Assembly (NCBI GenBank): GCA_024655865.1
Contig: JANLFM010000005.1
Location: 1,695 to 17,578 of the forward strand
Reading direction: 5' to 3'
Length of the DNA: 15,884 nucleotides
DNA from: Caldisericota bacterium
Lineage (GTDB): Bacteria; Caldisericota; JANLFM01
Within the stretch, counting starts at the first letter, position 1. Every line of letters starts with the position of its first letter. Shown here piece by piece: positions 1 to 6,230 of the stretch. A program made the position numbers and the translations under genes. Below the pieces are notes generated by a model, which made no database searches, was not told the origin of the DNA, and saw only the letters and a program-made list of their open reading frames with translations.

Positions 1-18
1 ATTTCTTTTTACTTCTAT

Positions 19-915
19 CTACTTGAGCTTGTTCACCGGGCTGGCTTTCCTCTGTGCCCGCGCCAAGTCGTTCTGGGTCAAGCTCAAATACCTCTGGGTG
101 ACGGCATAGGAGGTGTGGCCCAAAAGGCGCCTCACGGTCTCCAGGTCCGCTCCGTTCTGGAGGTAAGAGGTGGCCGAGGTGTGGCGGAAAAGGTAGGGGT
201 AAAGTCTGCCCACCTGACTTCTTTCTTTGAGGAGGCGCATGATGGAGCGCAGGGCGTAGTAAGTTAAAGGCCTTCCGTCTGAGGTGGTGAAGAGTGCATC
301 CTCCATAGGTGGGGCTTTCCTCTTCTTCAGGTAGGCCTGAATGGCCCTCTTGGTAACCGGGGAAAGAGGAAGCATCCTTTCCCCGGTCTTACCGCGCACC
401 CTGATGTAATCTCCCTGGAAGTCCTTCAAGGTCAGGCTCAGGAGTTCTCCGGGCCTCAGGGCGCAATCAATTAGAAGAAGTAAGATGGCCTGATTTCTCT
501 GCGAGTTCCTCTCTAATTTTTTAACGATATCTAAGAGTTCCTGAAGGGCAGAGGGAGTCAAGGTGGGAAGGAGCCTTCTGGGGACTTTTACTCCAGGAAA
601 ACCGGTTAAGGGGTTTGTTTTGATAAAGCCCTGGTTATGGGCCCAGCGCAGGAAAGTCTTCAGGCTCCTCAAATAAATGCTGATGCTCTCCGGTCCGTTC
701 CCGGATTCCTTCAAGTGTGCGACGAAGGCATAGATATCCGCCTTCTCTAAACTCTGGCCGTTGAGGAAACGGAGGAACCTTTCCAATTTCTCCCGGTAAA
801 TTTTCAGGGTGCGCGGGGAAAAACCCCTGAGGTCGCATTGCTTTAAATAGAGGGAAATTAAAGAGCCAACTGCCGTTTGAAAATGGTCTTCCTTTTTAGT
901 GCCTGCAGGTCGCAT
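19..915 (-). CDS. Tyrosine recombinase / phage-type integrase, XerC/D-like
   Basis: A 298-residue tyrosine site-specific recombinase, which would cut and rejoin DNA through a covalent 3'-phosphotyrosine link. Residues about 15-100 form the N-terminal SAM-like (core-binding) domain and about 115-285 the catalytic domain. Visible catalytic residues are Arg154 in LRPGELL, Lys176 in RGKTGER, Arg244 in YLFRH, His267 in LLGH and the nucleophile Tyr276 in QRYLSL. The first position of the usual HxxR box is Tyr241 instead of His, a variant seen in some integrases. Length fits the Xer/integrase range. The ATG is preceded by GGGAG at a spacing of 10 bases, and that sequence lies directly after the truncated tRNA-Lys T loop. 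Whether it is a chromosomal Xer protein or an element integrase is unclear. Its position at a broken tRNA favours an element, while its simple Xer-like size would fit either. The TAG stop lies 18 bases from the window edge. Confidence 0.9.
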   Translation of the reverse strand: MRPAGTKKEDHFQTAVGSLISLYLKQCDLRGFSPRTLKIYREKLERFLRFLNGQSLEKADIYAFVAHLKESGNGPESISIYLRSLKTFLRWAHNQGFIKTNPLTGFPGVKVPRRLLPTLTPSALQELLDIVKKLERNSQRNQAILLLLIDCALRPGELLSLTLKDFQGDYIRVRGKTGERMLPLSPVTKRAIQAYLKKRKAPPMEDALFTTSDGRPLTYYALRSIMRLLKERSQVGRLYPYLFRHTSATSYLQNGADLETVRRLLGHTSYAVTQRYLSLTQNDLARAQRKASPVNKLK

Positions 916-930
916 CCAGAGCCAACTCCC

Positions 931-989
931 TTCGAACCTGCGACCCTCTGCTTAAAAGGCAGATGCTCTACCGTCTGAGCTAACGGCCC
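931..989 (-). tRNA. tRNA-Lys(UUU), truncated after the T loop
   Basis: The 5' four-fifths of a tRNA is clear: acceptor strand GGGCCGT (989-983), D arm GCTC...GAGC (980-965), anticodon stem TCTGC/GCAGA (963-959 and 951-947) around loop CTTTTAA with anticodon TTT at 956-954, variable loop GGGTC, T-stem strand GCAGG (941-937) and TTCGAA (936-931). After this the cognate 3' T-stem strand CCTGC and acceptor strand ACGGCCC are absent; the sequence continues GGGAGTTGGCTC into the recombinase leader. TTGGCTC (925-919) could pair six of seven positions with the 5' acceptor strand using two wobbles, but the T stem cannot form and the universal G53-C61 pair is lost. I therefore regard the gene as broken or degenerate. 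It has its own strong promoter upstream. No CCA is encoded. Confidence 0.75.
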
Positions 990-1002
990 ACGGAATCGTT
1001 TT

Positions 1003-1031
1003 ATTTTACATAGAGCAGAAGTGCAGGTCAA
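1003..1031 (-). promoter_or_regulatory. Sigma-70-type promoter of the tRNA-Lys gene
   Basis: On the minus strand, TTGACC (1031-1026) is followed by a 17-base spacer and TAAAAT (1008-1003), close to the vegetative consensus. The predicted start, about 996, lies some 7 bases before the tRNA 5' end at 989, the short leader expected for a tRNA transcript. It sits in the gap after dnaB. Confidence 0.75.
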
Positions 1032-1062
1032 ACTGAAAAAGTGACATCTATTGACTTCCGAG

Positions 1063-2406
1063 CTAGTACTCCTCCTTGTGGCTACGCTCTATGGATATGA
1101 ATTTGGTATACTCGGCAAGGAATTTCAGCTCTATTACATCGGTTGGCCCATTGCGGTGCTTGGCGATGTTCACCTCAGTGATCCCTGGATTGGTGACATT
1201 CCGTTGGTAGACATCGGGCCTGTAAAGCAGGATCACCACATCCGCATCTTGCTCTATGGAGCCGGACTCCCGCAAATCAGAAAGCTGGGGCTTTTTGCTT
1301 TCCCTTTTCTCTACCTCTCGGGAAAGCTGAGATATCACTATGAAGGGCACCTGAAGTTCTCGAGCGAGATTCTTCAAGCTCCTGGTAATCTCCGAAATTT
1401 CCTGAACCCTGTTTTCAGCCCTACCGCGGCTACTCATCAATTGAAGGTAGTCCACAATTACCAACCCCAGCCCTGATTTCGCCTTCAATTTTCGTGCCTT
1501 GAGTCTGACCTCCATTACAGAAACTCCCGGTGTGTCGTCGATGTAGATAGGAGCATGGTAGAGGTTACCGTAGGCATCAGAGAGGCGTCGGTAGTCCTGA
1601 TCGTCGAGGAATCCACTTCTTAGCCTTTGATAGTCAACCATGGCCTGGGAGCAAAGGACCCTCTGCACGAGCATATCTGCAGACATTTCCAGGGAGAATA
1701 TGGCCACGGGAATTTTTTCCTTCAGTGCCACATGCTCTGCTATGTTTAAACAGAAGGAAGTTTTCCCTACCGATGGGCGGGCAGCCACGATAATTAAATC
1801 GGATGGCTGGAACCCCATAGTAATCCGGTCTAAGGCCTCGAAACCTGAGGGAACTCCTGTATAGAGCTTTTTTCGCCGATAGAGGCTCTCGATTCGCTCA
1901 AAGCTCTTCCTGGCAAGTTCATCCATAGATACGAGATCGCTGGAGAGGCGTTTCTGGGCAATCATGTAGACAAGCTTCTCCGCCTGATCCACAAGTTCTT
2001 CGACGTTGGTTTCGGTGTCGTAGCCCAGGCCAGCGATTTTCGTCCCCACCTCGATTAAGCGCCTGAGGATGGCTTTCTCCTCCACGATCCGGGCATAGTA
2101 GGAAACGTTAGAGGCTGTAGGGACCACCTGTGCCAGAGAAGCAATATAGGATGCTCCACCCACCATTTCCAGCTTCCCTCTATCCTTCAGGGCATCAACC
2201 ACTGTGACGATATCCACGGGCTCGCCCTTTTCGAAGAGGTCAGAGATAATGCCAAAAATGATGCCGTGAGGCTCACGATAAAAGTCAGACGGGACAAGGA
2301 TCTCCAAAGCCTGGGCTATGGCATCCCGGTCGAGAAGCATGGATCCTAATACCGCTTGCTCCGCTTCTAAACTGTAAGGAGGAAGGCGGGTTAGTTCTGT
2401 TTTCAC
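1063..2406 (-). CDS. dnaB: Replicative DNA helicase DnaB
   Basis: The hexameric helicase that unwinds DNA at the replication fork and partners with primase. The 447-residue protein has normal family length. Residues about 7-110 are the N-terminal helical domain (YSLEAEQAVLGSML...), followed by a linker helix and the RecA-like ATPase from about 180. Walker A is ARPSVGKTS at 209-217, Walker B is LVIVDYLQLM at 315-324, the conserved DLRESGSIEQDAD stretch is at 377-389 and the arginine-finger region KHRNGPT is at 416-422. No intein interrupts it. Translation starts at GTG (2406-2404); AAGGAGG for this start lies inside the last codons of rplI, 10 bases upstream, and only five bases separate the genes. 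It is the last gene of the rpsF-ssb-rpsR-rplI-dnaB run, matching the rplI-dnaB neighbourhood of Bacillus. Confidence 0.97.
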   Translation of the reverse strand: MKTELTRLPPYSLEAEQAVLGSMLLDRDAIAQALEILVPSDFYREPHGIIFGIISDLFEKGEPVDIVTVVDALKDRGKLEMVGGASYIASLAQVVPTASNVSYYARIVEEKAILRRLIEVGTKIAGLGYDTETNVEELVDQAEKLVYMIAQKRLSSDLVSMDELARKSFERIESLYRRKKLYTGVPSGFEALDRITMGFQPSDLIIVAARPSVGKTSFCLNIAEHVALKEKIPVAIFSLEMSADMLVQRVLCSQAMVDYQRLRSGFLDDQDYRRLSDAYGNLYHAPIYIDDTPGVSVMEVRLKARKLKAKSGLGLVIVDYLQLMSSRGRAENRVQEISEITRSLKNLARELQVPFIVISQLSREVEKRESKKPQLSDLRESGSIEQDADVVILLYRPDVYQRNVTNPGITEVNIAKHRNGPTDVIELKFLAEYTKFISIERSHKEEY

Positions 2407-2411
2407 TTCCT

Positions 2412-2864
2412 TTACTCCTCCTTTTTGACTACCTCTACCTCCAACTCAACATAAACATCACGAAAAAGTTTAATAGGAACGGTGTGCACACCCACATTGC
2501 GGATGGATTCCTCAAGTAAGACCATTCTTTTGTCAAGGTGATACCCGAATTGCTTCTCGATTGCTTCCACTATCTGCTGAGAAGTCACAGAGCCAAAAAG
2601 CCTTCCCTTTTCCCCCGCCTCAGCTTGAATCATTAACCTTTTTCCTTTTAGGGCTTCAGCGATGGAGAGAGCCGCCTGACGGTCCTTCGCCTCCCTCTGC
2701 TTTAAAGCGGCCTTTTTCTGTTGATAAACCTGAACGATACCGGGATGAGCTTCTAGTGCAATGCCTCTGGGAATTAAAAAATTTCGTGCAAATCCATCGC
2801 TGACGTTGACCACCTCTCCCTCCTTACCTAACGAGGGATAATCCTTCAAAAGAACTACTTTCAT
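2412..2864 (-). CDS. rplI: 50S ribosomal protein L9
   Basis: Large-subunit protein L9, which binds 23S rRNA near the base of the L1 stalk. The 150 residues match the usual 147-150. The N-terminal domain carries the L9 signature ([19 protein letters not shown] then [13 protein letters not shown], about 6-37). A long connecting helix (about 40-75) leads to the C-terminal domain that begins near residue 78. The ATG overlaps the rpsR stop in an ATGA arrangement, so translation is probably coupled to S18. The usual Bacillus insertions between rpsR and rplI (yybS and gdpP) are absent. Confidence 0.97.
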   Translation of the reverse strand: MKVVLLKDYPSLGKEGEVVNVSDGFARNFLIPRGIALEAHPGIVQVYQQKKAALKQREAKDRQAALSIAEALKGKRLMIQAEAGEKGRLFGSVTSQQIVEAIEKQFGYHLDKRMVLLEESIRNVGVHTVPIKLFRDVYVELEVEVVKKEE

Positions 2865-3118
2865 TTCTGATCAGAGGTGTAAGGTATCAAAGCCATTTCC
2901 CTTGCGCGTTTAATTGCCCGTGCCAGCACCCTCTGATGCTTGGCGCAATTTCCCGTTACCCTTCTGGGGATAATCTTGCCCTTTTCGGTAAGGAACCTTT
3001 TTAGCCTATTGATGTCCTTGTAATCGATATCCACCACTTTTTCAGCGCAAAACACACAGAATTTTTTCTTAGGTCTTCTATCTTTGGATACCCTGATCTT
3101 CCTTCTTTGAACTTCCAT
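2861..3118 (-). CDS. rpsR: 30S ribosomal protein S18 (zinc-binding form)
   Basis: Small-subunit protein S18, which pairs with S6 in the platform of the 30S subunit. It has 85 residues with the conserved core ([17 protein letters not shown] then PRRVTGNC and [21 protein letters not shown]). Cys21, Cys24, Cys58 and His61 form a probable zinc site, that is the C+ paralogue type; zinc-free S18 lacks these cysteines. The ATG has GGAGG six bases upstream, overlapping the ssb stop codon TAG. The stop overlaps the rplI start. Neighbouring rpsF encodes its binding partner S6, and the complex may act on the rpsF leader. Confidence 0.97.
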   Translation of the reverse strand: MEVQRRKIRVSKDRRPKKKFCVFCAEKVVDIDYKDINRLKRFLTEKGKIIPRRVTGNCAKHQRVLARAIKRAREMALIPYTSDQK

Positions 3119-3128
3119 TTATGTCCTC

Positions 3129-3569
3129 CTATAGGGGAATGTCATTTCCAGTATCAGGAACAACGTCGCCGGTTCCCAGCTCAGAAAGCTCTTCTTCTTC
3201 AGATTCAGGCAGCTCTGGCAACTCAACCGTTTCCGCTGGAGCTCCAGCCCTTTCTAAGAATTTTACCTGCCTGGCAATAACTTCCGCTTTTTTCCTTTTT
3301 TGCCCGTCCTGGGTTTCAAAAGAGCGAATAGCAAGGCGACCCTCAACAAAAACGAGTCGCCCTTTTTTCAAATAATTAGCGACGTTGACAGCTTGCTTGC
3401 GCCAGACTACGACATCAATAAAATCAGTATTGGTCCTGCGTTCCCCGGATGGGGTCTGCGATACAGTATCCACGGCAACGGTGAAAGTTGCCACAGATGT
3501 GCCCTGAGGTGTAAACCTCAAATTCGGATCGGCTGTGAGCCGTCCAATTAGAAAAACTCTGTTAAGCAT
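3129..3569 (-). CDS. ssb: Single-stranded DNA-binding protein
   Basis: Essential SSB, which coats single-stranded DNA during replication and repair and recruits partners through its C-terminal tip. Of 146 residues, about 1-108 form the OB fold (LNRVFLIGRLTADPNLRFT..., DFIDVVVWRKQAVNVANYLKKG, VEGRLAIRSFE, KKAEVIARQVKFLER). Then comes an unusually acidic linker rich in Glu and Pro, ending in DTGNDIPL. The common tip is DDDIPF; here Leu replaces the terminal Phe. The ATG overlaps the last eight bases of rpsF and is preceded by GGAGG at five bases. The rpsF-ssb-rpsR order is widespread in bacteria. Confidence 0.97.
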   Translation of the reverse strand: MLNRVFLIGRLTADPNLRFTPQGTSVATFTVAVDTVSQTPSGERRTNTDFIDVVVWRKQAVNVANYLKKGRLVFVEGRLAIRSFETQDGQKRKKAEVIARQVKFLERAGAPAETVELPELPESEEEELSELGTGDVVPDTGNDIPL

Positions 3570-3864
3570 CTTTACCTCCGTGTTCCAATTTTAAAACCAT
3601 GAAACGCAATACCTCGGGCATGAGTTTGAGCTGCCTTTTAATCTCGGAAATACCTCCGGGATTTTGACTGAAGTGCAGGAAATAATAAAATCCTTCTTTT
3701 TCCTTGTCGATTGTGTAGGCCAGCTTGCGCTTGCCCCAGGAATCCACCTTGGTGATCTCTCCTCCGGATTCACGGATAATATTCTGGATCCTTTCCATCA
3801 CTTTATCCGCCTCCTCCGGGGAAAACGTAGGTCTGAGAATTAAACAGGTCTCATAAAAACGCAA
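3562..3864 (-). CDS. rpsF: 30S ribosomal protein S6
   Basis: Small-subunit protein S6, which binds 16S rRNA as a heterodimer with S18. The 100 residues match the family. It starts MRFYETCLILRP and contains the KVDSWGKRKLAYTIDKEKEG segment typical of S6, plus PEVLRFMVLKLE near the end. The start codon is TTG at 3864, eight bases after GGGAG; no in-frame ATG fits the conserved N terminus. It is the first gene of the rpsF-ssb-rpsR-rplI-dnaB unit, with its own promoter and a structured leader directly upstream. Confidence 0.96.
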   Translation of the reverse strand: MRFYETCLILRPTFSPEEADKVMERIQNIIRESGGEITKVDSWGKRKLAYTIDKEKEGFYYFLHFSQNPGGISEIKRQLKLMPEVLRFMVLKLEHGGKDA

Positions 3865-3872
3865 CTAAATCA

Positions 3873-3912
3873 CTCCCTTCGGGCTAAATGGTTCCGCCTA
3901 AGCGGAACAGGG
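3873..3912 (-). promoter_or_regulatory. Structured rpsF leader, candidate S6:S18 autoregulatory RNA
   Basis: On the minus strand a perfect 7-bp hairpin, GTTCCGC-TTAG-GCGGAAC (3908-3891), is flanked directly by CCCT (3912-3909) on its 5' side. On its 3' side is a 12-base single-stranded segment ending CCCGA (3890-3879), then AGGG (3878-3875). CCCT and AGGG can pair, so the element becomes a stem with a large 3' bulge carrying CCG next to the closing stem. AGGG is part of the rpsF Shine-Dalgarno sequence GGGAG (3877-3873). This layout resembles the known S6:S18-binding leader motif of rpsF mRNAs. The pairing is seen directly; the regulatory role is inferred. No U tract follows, so it is not an intrinsic terminator. 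Confidence 0.6.
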
Positions 3913-3928
3913 TTAAAAATTTCATTGT

Positions 3929-3957
3929 ATTTTACCACATTGAAGGAAAATTTCTAA
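3929..3957 (-). promoter_or_regulatory. Probable promoter of the rpsF operon
   Basis: On the minus strand, TGGTAAAAT (3937-3929) is an extended -10 element. Seventeen bases upstream is TTAGAA (3957-3952), a weak -35 that overlaps the stop codon of the upstream membrane-protein gene. Predicted initiation near 3922 would give a leader of about 58 bases containing the hairpin at 3891-3908. Confidence 0.55.
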
Positions 3958-4928
3958 TCGCCCTGCTTGGCTCCGCAAGAAGGACAAAATTGAGCTTGGG
4001 GATCGATGCTCGCTCCACAGGACTGGCAGGTTTTTTTCTCTTCAGGTTTTTGTTCCTCCAGCTTTGATGAACCTTCGAGGATCCCTGGCGCTTCAATTTC
4101 TAATTCTGTTTCAACTTTAGCTTCTTTTAAGATCAGGGAGGTCCGAGAGTAATGACCGGCGAACCACCCCCAAATAAAGGCCAGCAAAAGAAAGGCTATT
4201 GGGGCGCTAACCCGGGCTGGGTCCATGAAGATACCGGTGAATTCCCAGACCAGCTGCTGGAATGAAGCATAAGCTGTATAGAGAAACTGGAAGGTGAACT
4301 CGGTGGTGAAGACGAACAAGGCTGAGGAAAAAGCTCCCCACCCTGGAGATAATGAAATATATCCTGATAGGGCTGCGTAAAAGAGATAAAGGGTAAGGCG
4401 AAGAAGTTCGGGAGAATTGAGAAAGGAAAGGAAACGAGAAGGAATCCAGTTGTGATATAGGGTTATGCCAAAAATGATCCCCAGGGCCAGACTGAAAATC
4501 AGCCAGTAGGGACCTGGTGCAGAGTGCAAGGTAATCCTTTTGCTTCTGGCGATGGGCGCATAGTGAGCAAGGAAAAAGCTTTTTTCTACTGGCACTGCAG
4601 AGAGGATCACAGCCCCTAAAAGGAGCAACAGAGCAATTGAAGGTGCATAGAGCTGCCCAGGATCAATATTAGCTAATTTTTCCCAGAGAGGGATAATCGC
4701 TGCCACAATGAGACTAAGAAGAGCGCCTAGGGCGGGCCACCACCACTTGCGCATAACGGGAATTTGAGCCAGAAGCCATAAAAAAAGCAACACGCCCCAG
4801 GCCGCTGGCATCAAGGATCTGTACGGTTCAATGAAGAGTTTTCCTAAGAGGGAAAACTTCAATTCCAGGCCCACGAGAGCCCCAAATATGACGTCAATCA
4901 ATAAGATGATTAAATTACGAATGACCAT
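3954..4928 (-). CDS. Polytopic membrane protein with C-terminal zinc ribbon, function unknown
   Basis: I do not recognise the family. The 324-residue protein has about eight hydrophobic membrane-spanning stretches (roughly 4-24, 41-58, 62-82, 94-113, 139-159, 176-194, 198-220, 241-259). Next is a charged, Glu-rich linker (265-299) and a C-terminal zinc ribbon with Cys301-x2-Cys304 and Cys315-x2-Cys318. No catalytic motif, transporter signature or signal peptide distinct from the first helix is evident. The ATG has AAAGGAGG nine bases upstream, and only 17 bases separate it from the ychF stop, so it is probably the last gene of the rpsO-to-ychF unit; the next promoter lies just after it. Bacillus has the membrane protein YybS (DUF2232) elsewhere in the corresponding cluster, but I see no clear resemblance. 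Zinc ribbons of this double-CxxC type often occur as accessory tails on membrane proteins, so the ribbon does not reveal function. Confidence 0.85.
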   Translation of the reverse strand: MVIRNLIILLIDVIFGALVGLELKFSLLGKLFIEPYRSLMPAAWGVLLFLWLLAQIPVMRKWWWPALGALLSLIVAAIIPLWEKLANIDPGQLYAPSIALLLLLGAVILSAVPVEKSFFLAHYAPIARSKRITLHSAPGPYWLIFSLALGIIFGITLYHNWIPSRFLSFLNSPELLRLTLYLFYAALSGYISLSPGWGAFSSALFVFTTEFTFQFLYTAYASFQQLVWEFTGIFMDPARVSAPIAFLLLAFIWGWFAGHYSRTSLILKEAKVETELEIEAPGILEGSSKLEEQKPEEKKTCQSCGASIDPQAQFCPSCGAKQGD

Positions 4929-4945
4929 TTCTTTTTACCTCCTTT

Positions 4946-6037
4946 TTAAACTTGAAATTTAAAATAAAGAACATCCCCATCCTGTACCTTATAATCCCTG
5001 CCTTCAGACCGCAAAAGACCCTTCTCTCTCGCCAGGACCCATCCTCCCGCTTTTACCAAATCCTCCCAGTAGACAACTTCTGCTTTGATAAAGCCCTTCT
5101 CCATATCAGTGTGTATTTTCCCGGCAGCACTCTGAGCCCTGGTACCTGAGGGAATGGACCAAGCCCGTACTTCCGAACTCTGGATTGTGAAAAATGTGAT
5201 CAGGTTCAGCATCCGGTAGGAACTTTGAATTAGTTCTTCCAGGGAACTACGCTCAATCTTTGCTTCTTTTAGATACTCCTCCCTTTCTTCAGGAGAGAGA
5301 TCCCACAATTCTTTCTCCAGCAAAGCACAAACTCTGATTGCGGGCATAAAAGGGAAGCGCTTCTCGAATTCCTTAGAAAGATCGAGGAGCTCGCCGTCTC
5401 CTTGAAGCTGTTTCTCGGAGACATTGACTAAAGCTATCATAGGTTTCAATGTCAGGAACCCGTATCCAGAGAGAGTTTGTTTTATTTCCTGAGGATACTC
5501 TGATAAAGTTTTAAAATCGCCCCTATTTAATAAACCCTGGATTTCCTTCAAGGCGCTTGCTTCCTGCTGAAGCTTTAAAGAGGTCCCCTTGGGAACCTTT
5601 TCCAGGTAGGATAAACGGCGAGAGAGAATATCCAGATCACTCAGTGCCAGTTCGGAGAGAACAAGCTCCAAATCCCTCAAAGGATCCACATTCCCTTCTA
5701 CGTGCACTACTTCGGGATCAAGAAAGGCTCTGAGCACAATCACCAGGAGATCCATCTCCCGCATCTTCCCTAAAAACTGGTTTCCCAAACCTTCCCCCTT
5801 GCTGGCCCCTCTGACCAAACCGGCAACGTCCACAAACTCTATGGCGGCATAGACAGTCCTTTCTGGCTTAGTGACCTTAGCAATTTGCTCCACCCTAAAA
5901 TCAGGAACAGGCACCACACCAATATTGGGATCAATTGTACAAAAAGGATAGTTATTCACCGGGACTTTAACCTTAGTAAGAGCGGTGAAAAGTGTGGATT
6001 TGCCAACGTTAGTCAGTCCTACTATCCCTATCCTCAT
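4946..6037 (-). CDS. ychF: Ribosome-associated Obg-family ATPase/GTPase YchF (EngD, Ola1 type)
   Basis: Universally conserved P-loop NTPase of the Obg group, which binds ribosomes and typically prefers ATP. The 363 residues equal normal length. G1 is GLTNVGKS (7-14), the characteristic NNYPFCTIDPN follows at 28-38, and G3 is DVAGLVRGASKGEGLG (70-85). The G4 position reads NVSE (205-208) instead of NKxD, as expected for YchF and consistent with relaxed nucleotide specificity. A helical coiled-coil insert covers about 120-195, and the C-terminal TGS domain starts near 276 and ends in VQDGDVLYFKF. The ATG has GGAGG six bases upstream and lies 29 bases inside the DUF951 gene. Adjacency to DUF951 and closeness to rpsF-ssb-rpsR match Bacillus (yyzM-yyaF-rpsF). 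Confidence 0.97.
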   Translation of the reverse strand: MRIGIVGLTNVGKSTLFTALTKVKVPVNNYPFCTIDPNIGVVPVPDFRVEQIAKVTKPERTVYAAIEFVDVAGLVRGASKGEGLGNQFLGKMREMDLLVIVLRAFLDPEVVHVEGNVDPLRDLELVLSELALSDLDILSRRLSYLEKVPKGTSLKLQQEASALKEIQGLLNRGDFKTLSEYPQEIKQTLSGYGFLTLKPMIALVNVSEKQLQGDGELLDLSKEFEKRFPFMPAIRVCALLEKELWDLSPEEREEYLKEAKIERSSLEELIQSSYRMLNLITFFTIQSSEVRAWSIPSGTRAQSAAGKIHTDMEKGFIKAEVVYWEDLVKAGGWVLAREKGLLRSEGRDYKVQDGDVLYFKFQV

Positions 6038-6230
6038 TGGTACCCTCCAATACTTTACGGATCATTCGCTCGAGACGAGCACGAGGAACCAAAACTGAAT
6101 GCCCGCATTTCGTGCAACGAATCCTGATATCGGCACCCAGGCGAGTCACGACCCAGAGATCGTTACCACAGGGATGCTTTTTGCGCAGGAGGAGGACGTC
6201 TCCAAGATTTAAGGGAATTGGGGGCTTCAT
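6009..6230 (-). CDS. DUF951 small zinc-finger-like protein (YyzM family)
   Basis: A 73-residue protein of the DUF951 family, whose function is unknown. It shows the family pattern LGDVLLLRKKHPCGNDLW (9-26), then RLGADIRIRCTKCGHSV (30-46) with LVPRARLERMIRKVL. Cys21, Cys39 and Cys42 are possible metal ligands. Its start overlaps the ftsK stop as ATGA with no separate ribosome binding site, so it is probably translated by coupling from ftsK. It overlaps ychF by 29 bases. The DUF951-ychF pair is conserved in Bacillota, suggesting a role linked to ribosomes or YchF, but this is inference. Confidence 0.92.
   Translation of the reverse strand: MKPPIPLNLGDVLLLRKKHPCGNDLWVVTRLGADIRIRCTKCGHSVLVPRARLERMIRKVLEGTNEDRDSRTD

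Noticed and set aside
23-87. Nine-base inverted repeat (23-31 and 79-87) near the left edge
   Set aside because: It lies within recombinase coding sequence with a 47-base gap and no sign of a terminator or attachment site; likely chance.
991-1062. Possible dif or attachment site between dnaB and tRNA-Lys
   Set aside because: No paired 11-base arms resembling a dif consensus were found; the region is explained by the tRNA promoter.
991-1062. Intrinsic terminator after dnaB
   Set aside because: A CTTTTT run is present, but no stable stem precedes it on the transcribed strand.
1051-1476. Plus-strand open frame of 141 codons opposite dnaB
   Set aside because: It lies antisense to a clear DnaB C-terminal region, has no ribosome binding site, and its translation matches no family; it is a shadow of dnaB codon usage.
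3891-3908. Hairpin as an intrinsic terminator of the upstream operon
   Set aside because: No U-rich tract follows on either strand, and it lies downstream of the rpsF promoter, which fits a leader element better.
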